A stretch of 64,000 nt of DNA from Sulfitobacter albidus (lineage in GTDB: Bacteria; Pseudomonadota; Alphaproteobacteria; Rhodobacterales; Rhodobacteraceae): NCBI RefSeq assembly GCF_018200035.1, contig NZ_CP073584.1:1-64000 (forward strand). The letters run 5' to 3'. Positions 16,739 to 26,732 of the stretch are shown here, in pieces (position 1 is the first letter of the stretch; each line of letters opens with the position of its first letter). The translations under genes were made by a program, and so were the position numbers. The notes beneath the pieces were generated by a model, which saw only the letters and a list, made by a program, of their open reading frames with translations, had not been told where the DNA came from and made no database searches.

Positions 16739-18040
16739 TTATGAAGAAACTTTGTTGAGGCATGACACGACTAATCCGTTGAGTGCCTTTCGGTGACCAA
16801 CTGCTGAGCCGGATACGTCAATCGTAGCTAAAGACAATTTTTCTTCCGCACCCACCGAAGCAACCGAGTAATGTTGTATAATTGGGTTCTCTGGCAGACC
16901 ATTGTGGTGGGGATACAGGAGCATAATATTTGGGCAATGATAAAGCTGCCCGTATGCCATCATTTGATATACATCTGATTGGCTTACGCCTTGTTTTGGG
17001 TCATCAATACGCGGCGTCATACGTTTCCATTTTGTGTCGATAATGAGAACGATTTGATCGTTCTTACGTATAATCAGATCTGGCCGCGTCCGAAATCGAC
17101 CCGTGTTGCTCTCGTATAGGCAATCTCGCTGCCCTCCCTGCGTAGAGGCGCTAAGTCCTGTTCCGGCAAGTGCACGAGTGAGGAGGCGAGCGATGTACTT
17201 TTCAAAAAGGACATTCATCTCAAAGAGAATTGCATGGCCGTCAATTTTGCCGGAGCTTGTTTGCTGATGGCGGTTGGACAGAAAAAGTTGAGCAAGTGAG
17301 AGGAGATCACGCCAGCGCTGGTTTGTTCTATCCAGCGTGATCTGATCCCAGCGAAGTGCGTTAGGCGGAACGTCGGCAACATCGGCGTAGACGAAGCTTA
17401 ATTCGCGAAGCTTCCGCTGGTTGTCTGTTGCCTGGGTTAATCGCGTGAGCTTATTGACTGTAGCCTTCATAATTTGGTTGAGCGCAATGTTTGGCGAAAG
17501 TGCGTCGAAGCGGCAGGCAAGTTTTTGAGGTGAGATGGCAAGTGTCGAGAACTGCCGTGTCACGTCCAGATTGCCTCTTAATGCTGGGAGGTCATCTTCA
17601 TGTTCTAGATACTGGCGTGGCATTCCTTGACGCACAGCATCAGCGAGCTTTCCGGAGAAAAGGCGGATCAAAATCTCCAACACTGTATCTCGTTGCCAAC
17701 CTAGGTTCGTCAACGCTCCCAACTCGATCGGCAGATCATAGGCCACTGCTAACATGTGGATTAGACGATGTCGCAACGTGGCGTTCGTAACGCCCTCTTC
17801 ATCCGCACTTTCTATCTTAGGCAAAATTTCAAGCTGACATCCGGGGGTTGCGATCACCCCAACAACTCCGCGCGCGCGCAGTCCCTTTCTGCCGTGCTCT
17901 AAAACCCCTTCGCCCCGACGTCCGGCAAACAAAGAAGTCTGAGCGACGGCCACTATACCGTCTGCAAGCGCTTCGGGGATCTCAGTATCATCGCTGCCAT
18001 AGGCAATGCGTTGCCACTCGCAGATCGTACGACGTATCAT
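16739..18040 (-). CDS. mcrC: McrC, nuclease subunit of McrBC-type IV restriction
   Basis: A 433-aa protein. The C-terminal PD-(D/E)XK nuclease core is visible as RFRTRPDLIIRKNDQIVLIIDTKWKRM near residues 312-338 (catalytic D...DxK). The N-terminal part (LEILPKIESADEE, HMLAVAYDLP) matches the McrC family. It overlaps the mcrB stop by four bases (ATGA). It would cut DNA after McrB recognises modified bases. It is last in a four-gene minus-strand unit beginning at 26373. No terminator was found in the 164 bases towards repC. Confidence 0.92.
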   Translation of the reverse strand: MIRRTICEWQRIAYGSDDTEIPEALADGIVAVAQTSLFAGRRGEGVLEHGRKGLRARGVVGVIATPGCQLEILPKIESADEEGVTNATLRHRLIHMLAVAYDLPIELGALTNLGWQRDTVLEILIRLFSGKLADAVRQGMPRQYLEHEDDLPALRGNLDVTRQFSTLAISPQKLACRFDALSPNIALNQIMKATVNKLTRLTQATDNQRKLRELSFVYADVADVPPNALRWDQITLDRTNQRWRDLLSLAQLFLSNRHQQTSSGKIDGHAILFEMNVLFEKYIARLLTRALAGTGLSASTQGGQRDCLYESNTGRFRTRPDLIIRKNDQIVLIIDTKWKRMTPRIDDPKQGVSQSDVYQMMAYGQLYHCPNIMLLYPHHNGLPENPIIQHYSVASVGAEEKLSLATIDVSGSAVGHRKALNGLVVSCLNKVSS

Positions 18041-20559
18041 TCCCCTATGAGCATCGTGTAGTCGAAGCCTTCACTCTCGGAGCGTAGTTCCCAACGAAAC
18101 CGAGGTAAGGCATCGCCATCTTCGAGACCTGGCGGTGCTTTCAGGACCGAACGATTTAGGAAATTTCCTAATATAGCACTCTCATGGGGCTTAAGATCAC
18201 CGAGGACGGCCGCGATTTTATCCCAATCCTCAAAGAAGTATTCTGCCAGCAAGGGAATAACTTTGTGACGCATGACTTGGTCAACGTCAGCAAGTGAGTT
18301 GCACCCAGTAAAGTAAGCATGCCCAATCTGATGCTCTCGGTCGTAAAGATATTCGATCCGCTCATTAATCGTCGTGAGAAGACGTGGCAGGTCGATGCCA
18401 CATTTCTCAATGGAGCCATCAAGAACGGATGGATCAGGCATCATTTCCCGAAAAGTAAACCGCCGCCGTAGGGCGGTGTCCAGCAAAGCAATTGATCGGT
18501 CCGCGGTATTCATGGTTCCGAGAATATGCAAGTTTGATGGAACCCCAAACTCATCTCCTGAATACGGAAGGCGTACCGTTAGGGCATTGGTCTGGCCAAG
18601 CCGCTTGTCCGGTTCAAGGAGAGTGATGAGTTCGCCAAACACTTTAGAGATGTTCGCTCTGTTGATCTCGTCAATGATGAGAACGAAAGGCTCTGGGTCG
18701 GCGGGCCCGTCGGTGCTTCCGCTGTTCATGTAACGCTCCAGTGCAGGAACGTTCAGTTCACTATCATACATCGCGTAGATGGATTTCATGGAGAAACGGC
18801 GCGTGTAAATTTCGTTCACTGCTACACCTTCGCGGTCTACCCATAACCATCTTACAGCACGCCGATGGGCGTAGCCGCCGTCGGGTCTCGGGTGGAATTC
18901 ATAGTCCCCAACAAATTCTCCTATCGCTCGAAACATGCCATTGCCCTTTGAAACAATAACGATGTCGCCTTGGTTTACCCAGTTACGAAAGATGAAGGGC
19001 ATCTGGACTGGGCCAGATCGAGCATCAGCGTTGGCGTTTTCGTCATTTTCAGCTTTGTACGCCTCAATAATCGCAGCCCTGTCGCTATATTTTTCGTCAC
19101 TCCAGTCGATATCGTCGAAGCCAAGGAGCGCATAACCACCCTCAATTGCTTCTTCGAACAAGTGTGCGTCTTCAGGGTTTTTAGCTTCGCCGATCGACAT
19201 CTTGAAGACCTGCCGTCCAGCGATGCTGATCGCATTGCTGCCCACTGAATGCCCTTTGCTAGTATTAGCGCGTTTAGCGATGCGCCTAAAAATTCCAGGT
19301 ACCGTTTCCAACCGAAACCCTGAAGACGCTGCTTCATCATCGTCTTCAGACCCGGTCATAGGCTGCCGGCCTTCGACGAATTCTTCGTAGGCCATTGATT
19401 GGTGGAAGGTAACAAATTCGATGCGCCCTGCAGCCAAAAGATCTTGGTAACTCAACATGAGCTCGGCTCGATCGTCTGGAACTGTTTCCCCACAAAGCCG
19501 CACAGCTTCGGCTGCGGTTGTGAAGGTTTTCCCAGTGCCTGGTGGGCCGTACAAAATGAGGTTCATGGTATGGGGGTCCATTTTCGTTTTGGGCATCATG
19601 TTATCGATGTTTGCTTCGGTTGATCCGACATTGGCGCCACCTCGAGAGGGAACACCAATCGCCTTTGCAATTTCAGGATCGAGTTCGTAACGAACAAGCT
19701 TATTTCCTCCGTAGGTGAGGTAATTAACTGTGCCGCCGGAGATTGCCTTGATACGTGCCGCGAGGCCTTCGAGCAAAACTGCTCGTGCAACTTCCTGAAT
19801 ATCTTCTGTCTTTATTGCGTCATCCGCAGTGTTCTTCGCGCCCTTTGGTTTGATATAAAAGGCGGATATTCCACTGGTACGGTTGTGGTTCTTTACGGGC
19901 TGATAAGGGCTTCCCTCAGCGTCGAACAGAACAAATGGGCGACCATTTCTGGAATCGGGTTGGTCGCGGATGTCAAAACGGAATACTGTAGCTGAACTTT
20001 GATCAGCTCCAATTCGTTCCGGTATTGGAAGTTGCGACAGGTCCTGAAATATTCGTCCTCCAAGTGCTTGGCAGATATTAGGCCATGCTTCTTTGAGCCC
20101 CAGAGCCCCGTTTACATCGCGAACAAGAACGTCAACCTCTGCATTCCCTTCCTCGCGCGCTGGCTCAATATAGTGCTCAATAACATACTGTCTGATGCGA
20201 TCCGCATCTTCGGCCGCACCTGGAGGATCGCCTGCCAAGAAGCGCCCATACTGGCCTAGCCAACTTCCCCAGTTTGAAAGCCTGTTATGGGGCTTTTCAG
20301 AATCCGGCATCAAGATGCGATAAACTTGTCCGCCGTTGCGGGCGTCTTCACTCATTTTTTTGAGCCGTTCACGCAGACCAATTAACCTGTCCGCTTCCCA
20401 AGCTTCTTGGAGGTCCTTGTATGGCATACCTAGGGAAGAGAGGTTTTGTTCAATGGTACGGACGGCATAGGTGCGCGAATTGCGCCCTGACGCAGTAAGC
20501 GCTCCACCTTGCTCAAGCCACTCTTTGAAATTGCTTTCATTTTCCATGGTGTCTGTCAA
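18037..20559 (-). CDS. mcrB: McrB-type AAA+ GTPase with an EVE-like domain inserted in the motor
   Basis: An 840-aa motor/recognition subunit. Walker A GPPGTGKTFTTAAEAV lies near residue 336, Walker B LIIDEINRANISKVFGEL near 630, and the McrB signature MNTADRSIALLDTALRRRFTF near 683. Between Walker A and B about 130 residues (443-575) form an extra module: GYALLGFDDIDWSD, NWVNQGDIVIVSKGNGMFRAIGEFVGDY and HRRAVRWLW, the pattern of an EVE/PUA-like modified-base reader. The N-terminal 300 residues are a second, unassigned region. It ends in ATGA overlap with mcrC and starts 70 bases after the helicase gene, so it is probably in the same operon. The target modification is unknown. Confidence 0.88.
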   Translation of the reverse strand: MTDTMENESNFKEWLEQGGALTASGRNSRTYAVRTIEQNLSSLGMPYKDLQEAWEADRLIGLRERLKKMSEDARNGGQVYRILMPDSEKPHNRLSNWGSWLGQYGRFLAGDPPGAAEDADRIRQYVIEHYIEPAREEGNAEVDVLVRDVNGALGLKEAWPNICQALGGRIFQDLSQLPIPERIGADQSSATVFRFDIRDQPDSRNGRPFVLFDAEGSPYQPVKNHNRTSGISAFYIKPKGAKNTADDAIKTEDIQEVARAVLLEGLAARIKAISGGTVNYLTYGGNKLVRYELDPEIAKAIGVPSRGGANVGSTEANIDNMMPKTKMDPHTMNLILYGPPGTGKTFTTAAEAVRLCGETVPDDRAELMLSYQDLLAAGRIEFVTFHQSMAYEEFVEGRQPMTGSEDDDEAASSGFRLETVPGIFRRIAKRANTSKGHSVGSNAISIAGRQVFKMSIGEAKNPEDAHLFEEAIEGGYALLGFDDIDWSDEKYSDRAAIIEAYKAENDENANADARSGPVQMPFIFRNWVNQGDIVIVSKGNGMFRAIGEFVGDYEFHPRPDGGYAHRRAVRWLWVDREGVAVNEIYTRRFSMKSIYAMYDSELNVPALERYMNSGSTDGPADPEPFVLIIDEINRANISKVFGELITLLEPDKRLGQTNALTVRLPYSGDEFGVPSNLHILGTMNTADRSIALLDTALRRRFTFREMMPDPSVLDGSIEKCGIDLPRLLTTINERIEYLYDREHQIGHAYFTGCNSLADVDQVMRHKVIPLLAEYFFEDWDKIAAVLGDLKPHESAILGNFLNRSVLKAPPGLEDGDALPRFRWELRSESEGFDYTMLIGE

Positions 20560-20629
20560 ATATCCGATCTCAAAATAAGCTTTTTCGCACGTTCTTCGTG
20601 CTCCAAGTTGTCCCTAACAATAAGTGACA

Positions 20630-23600
20630 TCACGCAAATTCCTTTTTATCAACCGAACAAAACGACAGTCTGCCTTCGTCGATCCAGTTTATTGCCAAGC
20701 TTCGAACAGGCTTATCGGGTCGCGTGAGCGCCATGAGTTGCGCATAGCTTCTAAGCTGCGGAAGGTAGGTGTGAAACCTTGCCTCAGGATCAGGGCAGGG
20801 GCCTGATTTATGATCTAGAATGAGGAAGCCATCGGGGCCCTCTGCAAGGCAATCGATGATCGCGTTGGTTTGTGAGCCGTCCGGTCTGATCTCTTGCACG
20901 GGCAGTTCAAAGTGGAGCTGATCATAACCTTCTGCGGCGAGTCTGTCTCGCAATAATTCAGCCTGCACGGCGATCTCATCTATGACTTTTGGCGCAAGAC
21001 CTGTCGCTGCAATGAGTTGCTCCGAAAGGTTGGGCTGATTGGTCAAGACGCGGAATGCCAAGTGCAGGACGGTGCCGCGATCCGCCGCCGATGCAAATAC
21101 CGCACCTGATGTATCAATCGCTGCTCCAAGTTCCACGGTGTTAATTGCTGTTGGCGTTTGAGAGGTGGCTGGTTCCTGCGTCGAGGGGCTTTGTCGCCAG
21201 GGCGTATGCGACGCATCCACATTTTGACGTGGTGCGCCAAAGCGAGGATAGCCTATTAAGACACCTTTCGGCTCAACTTCGGGCCCGTCCGATGCGCCAT
21301 CAGTGACATTTGCCGCAAAATTTTCTCCGCAAACCTCCAAGAAGCCAGCGCCGGTTTGAAGGCCACCGCGATCCCTAAGCAGATCAACCATTCGCTCGGC
21401 CTTGTCTCTCGCTTTAGTTTTTTCTCGTGGCAGGACCAAAATCAACCGGTCGCGTGCGCGCGTAAGAGCGACATAGAGTTCTCGCGCAGCCTCCTGTTCG
21501 TCTTGTTCTTGATGGGCCTGCGCAAAAACAGCCTGTGTTTCGGGCGCATCAAATTTTGGCAGATATCCAAGGTTGGCATGGCTCAAGACATTGCCCAAGT
21601 CTTCAAAGCCGTCAAATTCGGCGCTGAGTGTTCCCGGCCGCTCGGCAAATGTTTGATCCAGACCAGCGACAATTGTAATTGGCCATTCCCGCCCTTTTGC
21701 GGAGTGCCAAGTTGAAATCTCAATACCCGAAGAGGACCAACCATCGGGGTCGGGATGCTTGTCCCATGCCTTATCTGTCTGGGCGATAATCCAGCCAAGG
21801 AAGATTTGCATTCCATATCCATGAAAACCGGCAGCACTGCGCAGGTCTGTGGCAAGGCCGTCAAAGTTTTGCGCTTCGGCTTCCAGCCGCGCCAAGTCGG
21901 CAAGCGCTTGAGCGGGGCCGTCGATGCCTGCCGCCCATTCACGCAAGTTGGTGGACCGAAGCATCTCGGTAACCGTGTCGAAGACAGGGCGTCGCTGCTC
22001 TGCTTCATGCAGCGCTGCCAGAGGTTCGAGCGCTGTATGCGTGTCCAGAACGCGGTCGACTGCGTTGCGCAGGGCGTCCTCAATGGGCATGCGCGGTGGA
22101 CCTAGCGTCAACCAAGTCAGAGCGGCCAATCGGTCACTTGGATCAGCAATATAAGTCAAAGCAGCGCGCGCGACCCGCATTGCAAGCGATCCAAGCCAGC
22201 CTGACTGCTGTAAGCGCACGGGGAGACCATGGGCCTCAATAGCAGCCGCAACTGCTTCGCATTTTGATCCAGTGTAGCAAAGCACCGCAATATCCGAGGC
22301 TTTTGCGGGACGCATGGCCTTGGTGACCTTGTCATATATTTGGGTGCCGTCTACTAACATTCGTGCGACGCGATCGGCGACGCAGCCAGCCGTAGTATCG
22401 CTTCTGCCTCCGGGTAGGTTGATGACCTCGAGTGCTGGAACACCCGTTTCTTCACGAACAGGGGCCAGTGCATTGTATCCTTGCGGAAACAAGACAGGTC
22501 CTAGTGTATTCACAAACCCCATAATGCGGGGATCGGACCGCCAGTTGCGGTCAAGTGGGGTGACAGCTGAGGCATGGGAATCTTGTAGAGCTTGGGTCAG
22601 CCGCGCGTCAGCACCCTGAAATCCCATGATCGATTGCTTCGTGTCACCAACGATCAATGCGCGTTTGGCACCCTGCGCCAACTGCCAAAGCAGCGCGAAT
22701 TGCACAGGGTTTGTGTCCTGGAATTCATCAATGACAACGCAGTCAATCTCCCCCAACACAGCCGTAAGGATATCTGGCTGGGTGCGTAGCAACGTTTCGG
22801 TTTCGACGATCATATCGGCGTAGTCGACTAGGCCGGCTTTGCGTTTTGCGAGTTGATAAGCCTCTAAAACTTCTTGCGCTCCAGTAACGAGTGCGGTCAC
22901 TTTGGCGCAAGCGTCTGCCAAAGGCCCAGGGTGGCGCAGTAACTCATCGGCACTGACCGTGACCGCCTCGGCTAGTTCATCATACCCTTCGGGTGTGGGA
23001 GACCCCCGCATAGATTTGCGCAGTCCACGGAGTTTCTGCCAAAGTGCCCAGTCTGTCTCAAGCGTTTCGTCTTGGGCAGCTTTACGCAGATTTTGATGGT
23101 CGCTAATGAAAGCTTTTTTGGCCGTCGCATTGCACTCAAGTATTGTTCCGAGAGACTCTGGAAACATATCTAACAAGGCAACAACGGTTCTGCGTAGCGC
23201 TGCGCTTAAGGCCGCGCCATCTGGGTCGCAGGGCCCGTAACCTTTCTTCAAAGCCGCTACTGCGGGAGCCAGAATCCCTGGCTCAGACCCTCGATCACCC
23301 AAACCTCGGATGAGGTCGACCGTTCTCAGCACATCACTTCGAAATGCGTCCTCTGCGCTTGCCCCTGTTAAAAAGTTCCAGCGGTAGCCAAAGCGCGCAA
23401 GATTCTCCATCAGTGGGCGCAGGCCTACGCATTTTGCCAATTCCATTCGGATCAGCAGGTCGCGCTCGGGTTCGCTTAGCAACCGGTTCCCAGGAGACCT
23501 ACCTGCAGCAAATGCGTGTTCCGTGAGCAACCGCTGGCCAAGGGCATGAATGGTGCCAACATAGGCGTGGTCAATTTCCAACGCATCGGAAATACGGTCG

Positions 23601-23782
23601 CGCTTCATTAACTCTGCCTGCACACGACCCCGCAACTCAGATGCCGCGGCTTCCGTGAAAGTCACTGCGAGAATGCGCCCTGGTGCGACGTTGCCGTCTT
23701 GAACCCAATCAGCAAGGGTCTTCTGGATGTGATAGGTTTTGCCAGCTCCGGCACCTGCGGGAACGATTGAAAGTTGGGTCAC
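20630..23782 (-). CDS. UvrD/AddA-like helicase with C-terminal PD-(D/E)XK nuclease
   Basis: A 1050-aa SF1 helicase. Motif I is AGAGAGKTYHI at 8-18, motif Ia AVTFTEAAASELRGR, motif II VVIDEFQDTNPVQF near 350, motif III VGDTKQSIMGFQGAD, and motif VI ARELYVALTRARDRLIL near 760. The C-terminal nuclease is LPVQEIRPDGSQTNAIIDCLAEGPDGFLILDHKSG near 980-1015. It resembles AddA/RecB but is divergent. Together with the downstream-encoded AddB-like partner (ATGA overlap) and McrBC it makes a cassette; a chromosomal AddAB is expected anyway, so this copy probably serves defence or plasmid processing (inference). Confidence 0.85.
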   Translation of the reverse strand: MTQLSIVPAGAGAGKTYHIQKTLADWVQDGNVAPGRILAVTFTEAAASELRGRVQAELMKRDRISDALEIDHAYVGTIHALGQRLLTEHAFAAGRSPGNRLLSEPERDLLIRMELAKCVGLRPLMENLARFGYRWNFLTGASAEDAFRSDVLRTVDLIRGLGDRGSEPGILAPAVAALKKGYGPCDPDGAALSAALRRTVVALLDMFPESLGTILECNATAKKAFISDHQNLRKAAQDETLETDWALWQKLRGLRKSMRGSPTPEGYDELAEAVTVSADELLRHPGPLADACAKVTALVTGAQEVLEAYQLAKRKAGLVDYADMIVETETLLRTQPDILTAVLGEIDCVVIDEFQDTNPVQFALLWQLAQGAKRALIVGDTKQSIMGFQGADARLTQALQDSHASAVTPLDRNWRSDPRIMGFVNTLGPVLFPQGYNALAPVREETGVPALEVINLPGGRSDTTAGCVADRVARMLVDGTQIYDKVTKAMRPAKASDIAVLCYTGSKCEAVAAAIEAHGLPVRLQQSGWLGSLAMRVARAALTYIADPSDRLAALTWLTLGPPRMPIEDALRNAVDRVLDTHTALEPLAALHEAEQRRPVFDTVTEMLRSTNLREWAAGIDGPAQALADLARLEAEAQNFDGLATDLRSAAGFHGYGMQIFLGWIIAQTDKAWDKHPDPDGWSSSGIEISTWHSAKGREWPITIVAGLDQTFAERPGTLSAEFDGFEDLGNVLSHANLGYLPKFDAPETQAVFAQAHQEQDEQEAARELYVALTRARDRLILVLPREKTKARDKAERMVDLLRDRGGLQTGAGFLEVCGENFAANVTDGASDGPEVEPKGVLIGYPRFGAPRQNVDASHTPWRQSPSTQEPATSQTPTAINTVELGAAIDTSGAVFASAADRGTVLHLAFRVLTNQPNLSEQLIAATGLAPKVIDEIAVQAELLRDRLAAEGYDQLHFELPVQEIRPDGSQTNAIIDCLAEGPDGFLILDHKSGPCPDPEARFHTYLPQLRSYAQLMALTRPDKPVRSLAINWIDEGRLSFCSVDKKEFA

Positions 23783-26373
23783 GACTGGTCCTCCTCGTCA
23801 TTGGAGGTAAGGAAAGCAGACACAAACGCATTGTCTTCGAGGGCGTAGGCCGTAATTCCGCGATCTTTTTTCAGCGCTGCGGCATCGTCTTCGTGGTTGA
23901 GGCGGATTGTGCCGCCACCGACTTCCGCTACAACTTGCGCCAGATGGTCCATCGCTTGTTTGGAAGCGTCAATGGAGGCGTGTTCTACGCGGGGCAGACC
24001 TGCGCCGGCCGCATCGGACAGCACAGTGCCATCGAGCATCGTGTGATAGGCCGTTACAATATTGGAGCCTTGTGCGACGAGGTCGGTCAAGGGCGTCTGA
24101 ATTGATGGACGTTCAAGCATGGCCTGATACAGCGCAACTTGCAGATCCCACCCCTTAGCCATTCGATCCCGGCGGCCGCCTGAGCTGGAGCGTTTGTGAT
24201 CTATAATCAAGATACGCCCATCAGGGAGCTTAAGCAGGCAATCTGCATTGCCACGCAGCAAAAGCCCGCCATGGTCGCCTGCAAGACTGATCTCATTGTG
24301 CAGCACTTCAGCTTGAGTTTCATGAAGAAACACGACCCAATTTGAGGTGACATTATATGCCTCGCGTAGAAGGCTTTGGCGCTCTGTATCCCACGCGTCA
24401 GTCGACAGCCAAGCGGCATAGCGCCGGATTGCATCGTCCACCGCGGCTGGAACCGCATTCGCGATCATCGTTTGGTCTGGCGCTTTAGTGCCTTCAGGAA
24501 AGACAACTTCCATCACGTGGTGAAGCAATGTGCCAAGTGTCATCACATCCAGTGTTTCTGGGCCCCAAGTGCGATCCTTTGCGCCAAGTTCGTCCAGCAA
24601 CCATGCCAATGGGCTTACGATGAGCGTCTCGAGCCGTGATGGTGATTGTGGAGCATGGCCTGTTTCGTCGTCCTCACGTAAGCGCAGCAGATCCGAACCA
24701 AGATGCAATAGCCCGATCGGAGGTACACTTGGCTTTCCACCAGACGGAACGGGTAGTGGGGTCTCTGCTGTTACGGGCCACAGGTTTTGAACTTCAGCGT
24801 GAATGTCCCGGATGGCCTTTTCAGAAGACTCAAAGCCCATCATGTGCGCGATAAGAGACAACCCAGTGGAAGGTGCCAGCTTTTCGCCGCCGAGGGTGCA
24901 GGCAGGTACTAGAAAAGTTGTCGCTTCTGAAGCTGCGCAAAGCTGACGCCTGAAAAGCTCAATACCTCGCGCCATTTTTTGCTGGCGTCCGGCAAGGTGC
25001 AGTCCCGTATGCTCTCGGATCAAGGCAATTTCGCTCTCAGTGAAGAATGGATTGCTGGCTGGTGGCCGCGGCCAAGTCCGGCCGGCAAGTCCAAGAACGA
25101 TCAACTGTCGAACAGGTCGCCAAGGTAAGGCAGTCTCGGCAAAAAGCGAGACGCCTTCGACGAACCGGTTGTGGCCTGAGGGCTCGCTGGGTTTAGGTGA
25201 TGCGATTTTGCGCAGAAGTGACCAATCGATTTGATCGACTACTGCGGTTCTTATTGCTTGCAGCTTTGGCCAAAGACCGGCTTCCGGAGCGGCTTTAGCG
25301 ATAGCCGTGAGGCGACCTAAAAGCTGTTCGGGCGTCGAGCAAGGACGCAATGCGTCGAGCAATTCGCGCGCAGGCCCATCGATCTCCGCTGCGGTTCTCG
25401 ACCAGCCGTAATCCATCTGCTCACGCGCCATGCGCAATCCGGTTTCTTTTGCCCACGGCATAGAGGGCGCGATGTATAGAGAGGCAATCGCTGTGCGGGG
25501 AGCTGGACGCTCAAGTAATGCGAGTAGAAGTGTCATCAGCTCGCCGACGGTGTCCCGCAACGCGGGCTCCATAGGCTTCCCCGAAAGAGGCAATCCGACA
25601 CGGTCAAATGCTTCCTCTAAAGCGCGCTGATAGCTGGCATCATCAGGAACGAGAAGACCGACCTGAGCGGGTGTGTCCACAATTCCCGCGTCCAGAAGGC
25701 TTTGAACTCTTGCGGCCGCGAATTCTGCCTCTTGGCGAGGATCACGCAAGCCGAAAATCTCAATCGTCTCGTCGGGACTAACTTGGGTCGCAGTCTTGCC
25801 AAGTCCTGCTTGAATGGCTCCTAGGGCCCCATTTGCAAAGGTGTCTTGGGAGGTCGCCGAATTGCGCCATGCCAACGCTGCATCATCCGAGACGGGACCG
25901 TGGTGCGCTAACAAAGCGTCTGCCAGTGCAGTTTCGGCAGGATCTGCAAAAGGACATTGCACATAATTGAGTATCGGCAGAGCTTCGAGCGCATCACTTG
26001 CGTTGCTGCGTAACACATGGGCCCAGGTGGACAGCGGTGCGGGAAAGCCATGAAGCTTTCGCCAAAGATCAGTTAACGCAACTAAGTGGGTGCGGGCGCG
26101 ACCCTCGGGCAGGGTGCTTAAATCAATCTCGCTCCAGTCCAGTGTGCGTGTACCCCGCATGACAGCGAGAAGCCCGTCCTCGACCGCAGCTATCGTTTCC
26201 GCGGGGGCAGCACTGAAGCTTTCTGACCAAGGGGCATGGTCCATCGTAAGAAGGTCTTGCAGTGCGAAGGGCTTACCCAATGGTGCAAGATAGACCTCCT
26301 TGAGAAGGTCTTCTGTTACGTGGCGGACAGCACCTGTCACAGGAGAGGCAGTAAGTAATGGATCAATACGCAT
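23779..26373 (-). CDS. AddB-like PD-(D/E)XK nuclease protein
   Basis: An 864-aa protein from the ATG at 26373 (MRIDPLLTASP); a TTG 63 bases upstream is also possible. The middle resembles an inactive AddB/RecC-like helicase scaffold (LIVLGLAGRTWPRPPASNPFFTESE). The C-terminal nuclease shows RGNADCLLKLPDGRILIIDHKRSSSGG near 740-765 and the QVALYQAML helix, typical of RecB-family nucleases. It is the first gene of the unit and overlaps the helicase ATG. It is expected to form a heterodimer with that helicase as AddAB does. Confidence 0.82.
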   Translation of the reverse strand: MRIDPLLTASPVTGAVRHVTEDLLKEVYLAPLGKPFALQDLLTMDHAPWSESFSAAPAETIAAVEDGLLAVMRGTRTLDWSEIDLSTLPEGRARTHLVALTDLWRKLHGFPAPLSTWAHVLRSNASDALEALPILNYVQCPFADPAETALADALLAHHGPVSDDAALAWRNSATSQDTFANGALGAIQAGLGKTATQVSPDETIEIFGLRDPRQEAEFAAARVQSLLDAGIVDTPAQVGLLVPDDASYQRALEEAFDRVGLPLSGKPMEPALRDTVGELMTLLLALLERPAPRTAIASLYIAPSMPWAKETGLRMAREQMDYGWSRTAAEIDGPARELLDALRPCSTPEQLLGRLTAIAKAAPEAGLWPKLQAIRTAVVDQIDWSLLRKIASPKPSEPSGHNRFVEGVSLFAETALPWRPVRQLIVLGLAGRTWPRPPASNPFFTESEIALIREHTGLHLAGRQQKMARGIELFRRQLCAASEATTFLVPACTLGGEKLAPSTGLSLIAHMMGFESSEKAIRDIHAEVQNLWPVTAETPLPVPSGGKPSVPPIGLLHLGSDLLRLREDDETGHAPQSPSRLETLIVSPLAWLLDELGAKDRTWGPETLDVMTLGTLLHHVMEVVFPEGTKAPDQTMIANAVPAAVDDAIRRYAAWLSTDAWDTERQSLLREAYNVTSNWVVFLHETQAEVLHNEISLAGDHGGLLLRGNADCLLKLPDGRILIIDHKRSSSGGRRDRMAKGWDLQVALYQAMLERPSIQTPLTDLVAQGSNIVTAYHTMLDGTVLSDAAGAGLPRVEHASIDASKQAMDHLAQVVAEVGGGTIRLNHEDDAAALKKDRGITAYALEDNAFVSAFLTSNDEEDQS

Positions 26374-26425
26374 AATTGGTCTCAACTCTTCATGGCTTGG
26401 TCGTTTTCGTGTCTTAACAACAAGG

Positions 26426-26452
26426 TTGAGGCGCAAATTGGAGGGCTATAAT
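26426..26452 (+). promoter_or_regulatory. Possible promoter for the 26531 gene block
   Basis: TTGAGG (26426-26431) and a perfect TATAAT (26447-26452) lie 79 bases before the GTG at 26531. The 15-base spacer is shorter than ideal. The region between the divergent blocks (26374-26530) has no other gene. Confidence 0.4.
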
Positions 26453-26530
26453 ACTGAAATTCCCATGTAAATCTTGCGGTATCAATGATGGGAAGGTATC
26501 GAATACGCTGTATCGTTGGAAGGGACTTTG

Positions 26531-26731
26531 GTGAGCGATCTATATATTTATCTAATCATTGCTGCTGCGATTGTGTGGTTTCTTATTCATTTTATTTGGT
26601 CATTTAAGTTCTGTCGCTGGTTGTTTGCTTGGCGCTATGACTCGCCATTTGCGGTTTTTGTTTCCAGAACGGTCTGGGGGTTGGGGTGGGTAATCGTTCC
26701 TGTTTGGCTCCTTGCCAGCGTAGGGTCCTAA
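26531..26731 (+). CDS. Small two-TM membrane protein (66 aa)
   Basis: I chose the GTG at 26531 (MSDLYIYLII) after GGAAGGGA; a TTG 15 bases earlier is possible. Two hydrophobic segments, IYLIIAAAIVWFLIHFIW (about 5-22) and VWGLGWVIVPVWLLASVG (about 47-64), are separated by a basic loop. I do not recognise the family. It ends one base before the GIY-YIG-like gene, so the two are likely co-expressed. Confidence 0.6.
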   Translation: MSDLYIYLIIAAAIVWFLIHFIWSFKFCRWLFAWRYDSPFAVFVSRTVWGLGWVIVPVWLLASVGS

Positions 26732-26732
26732 A

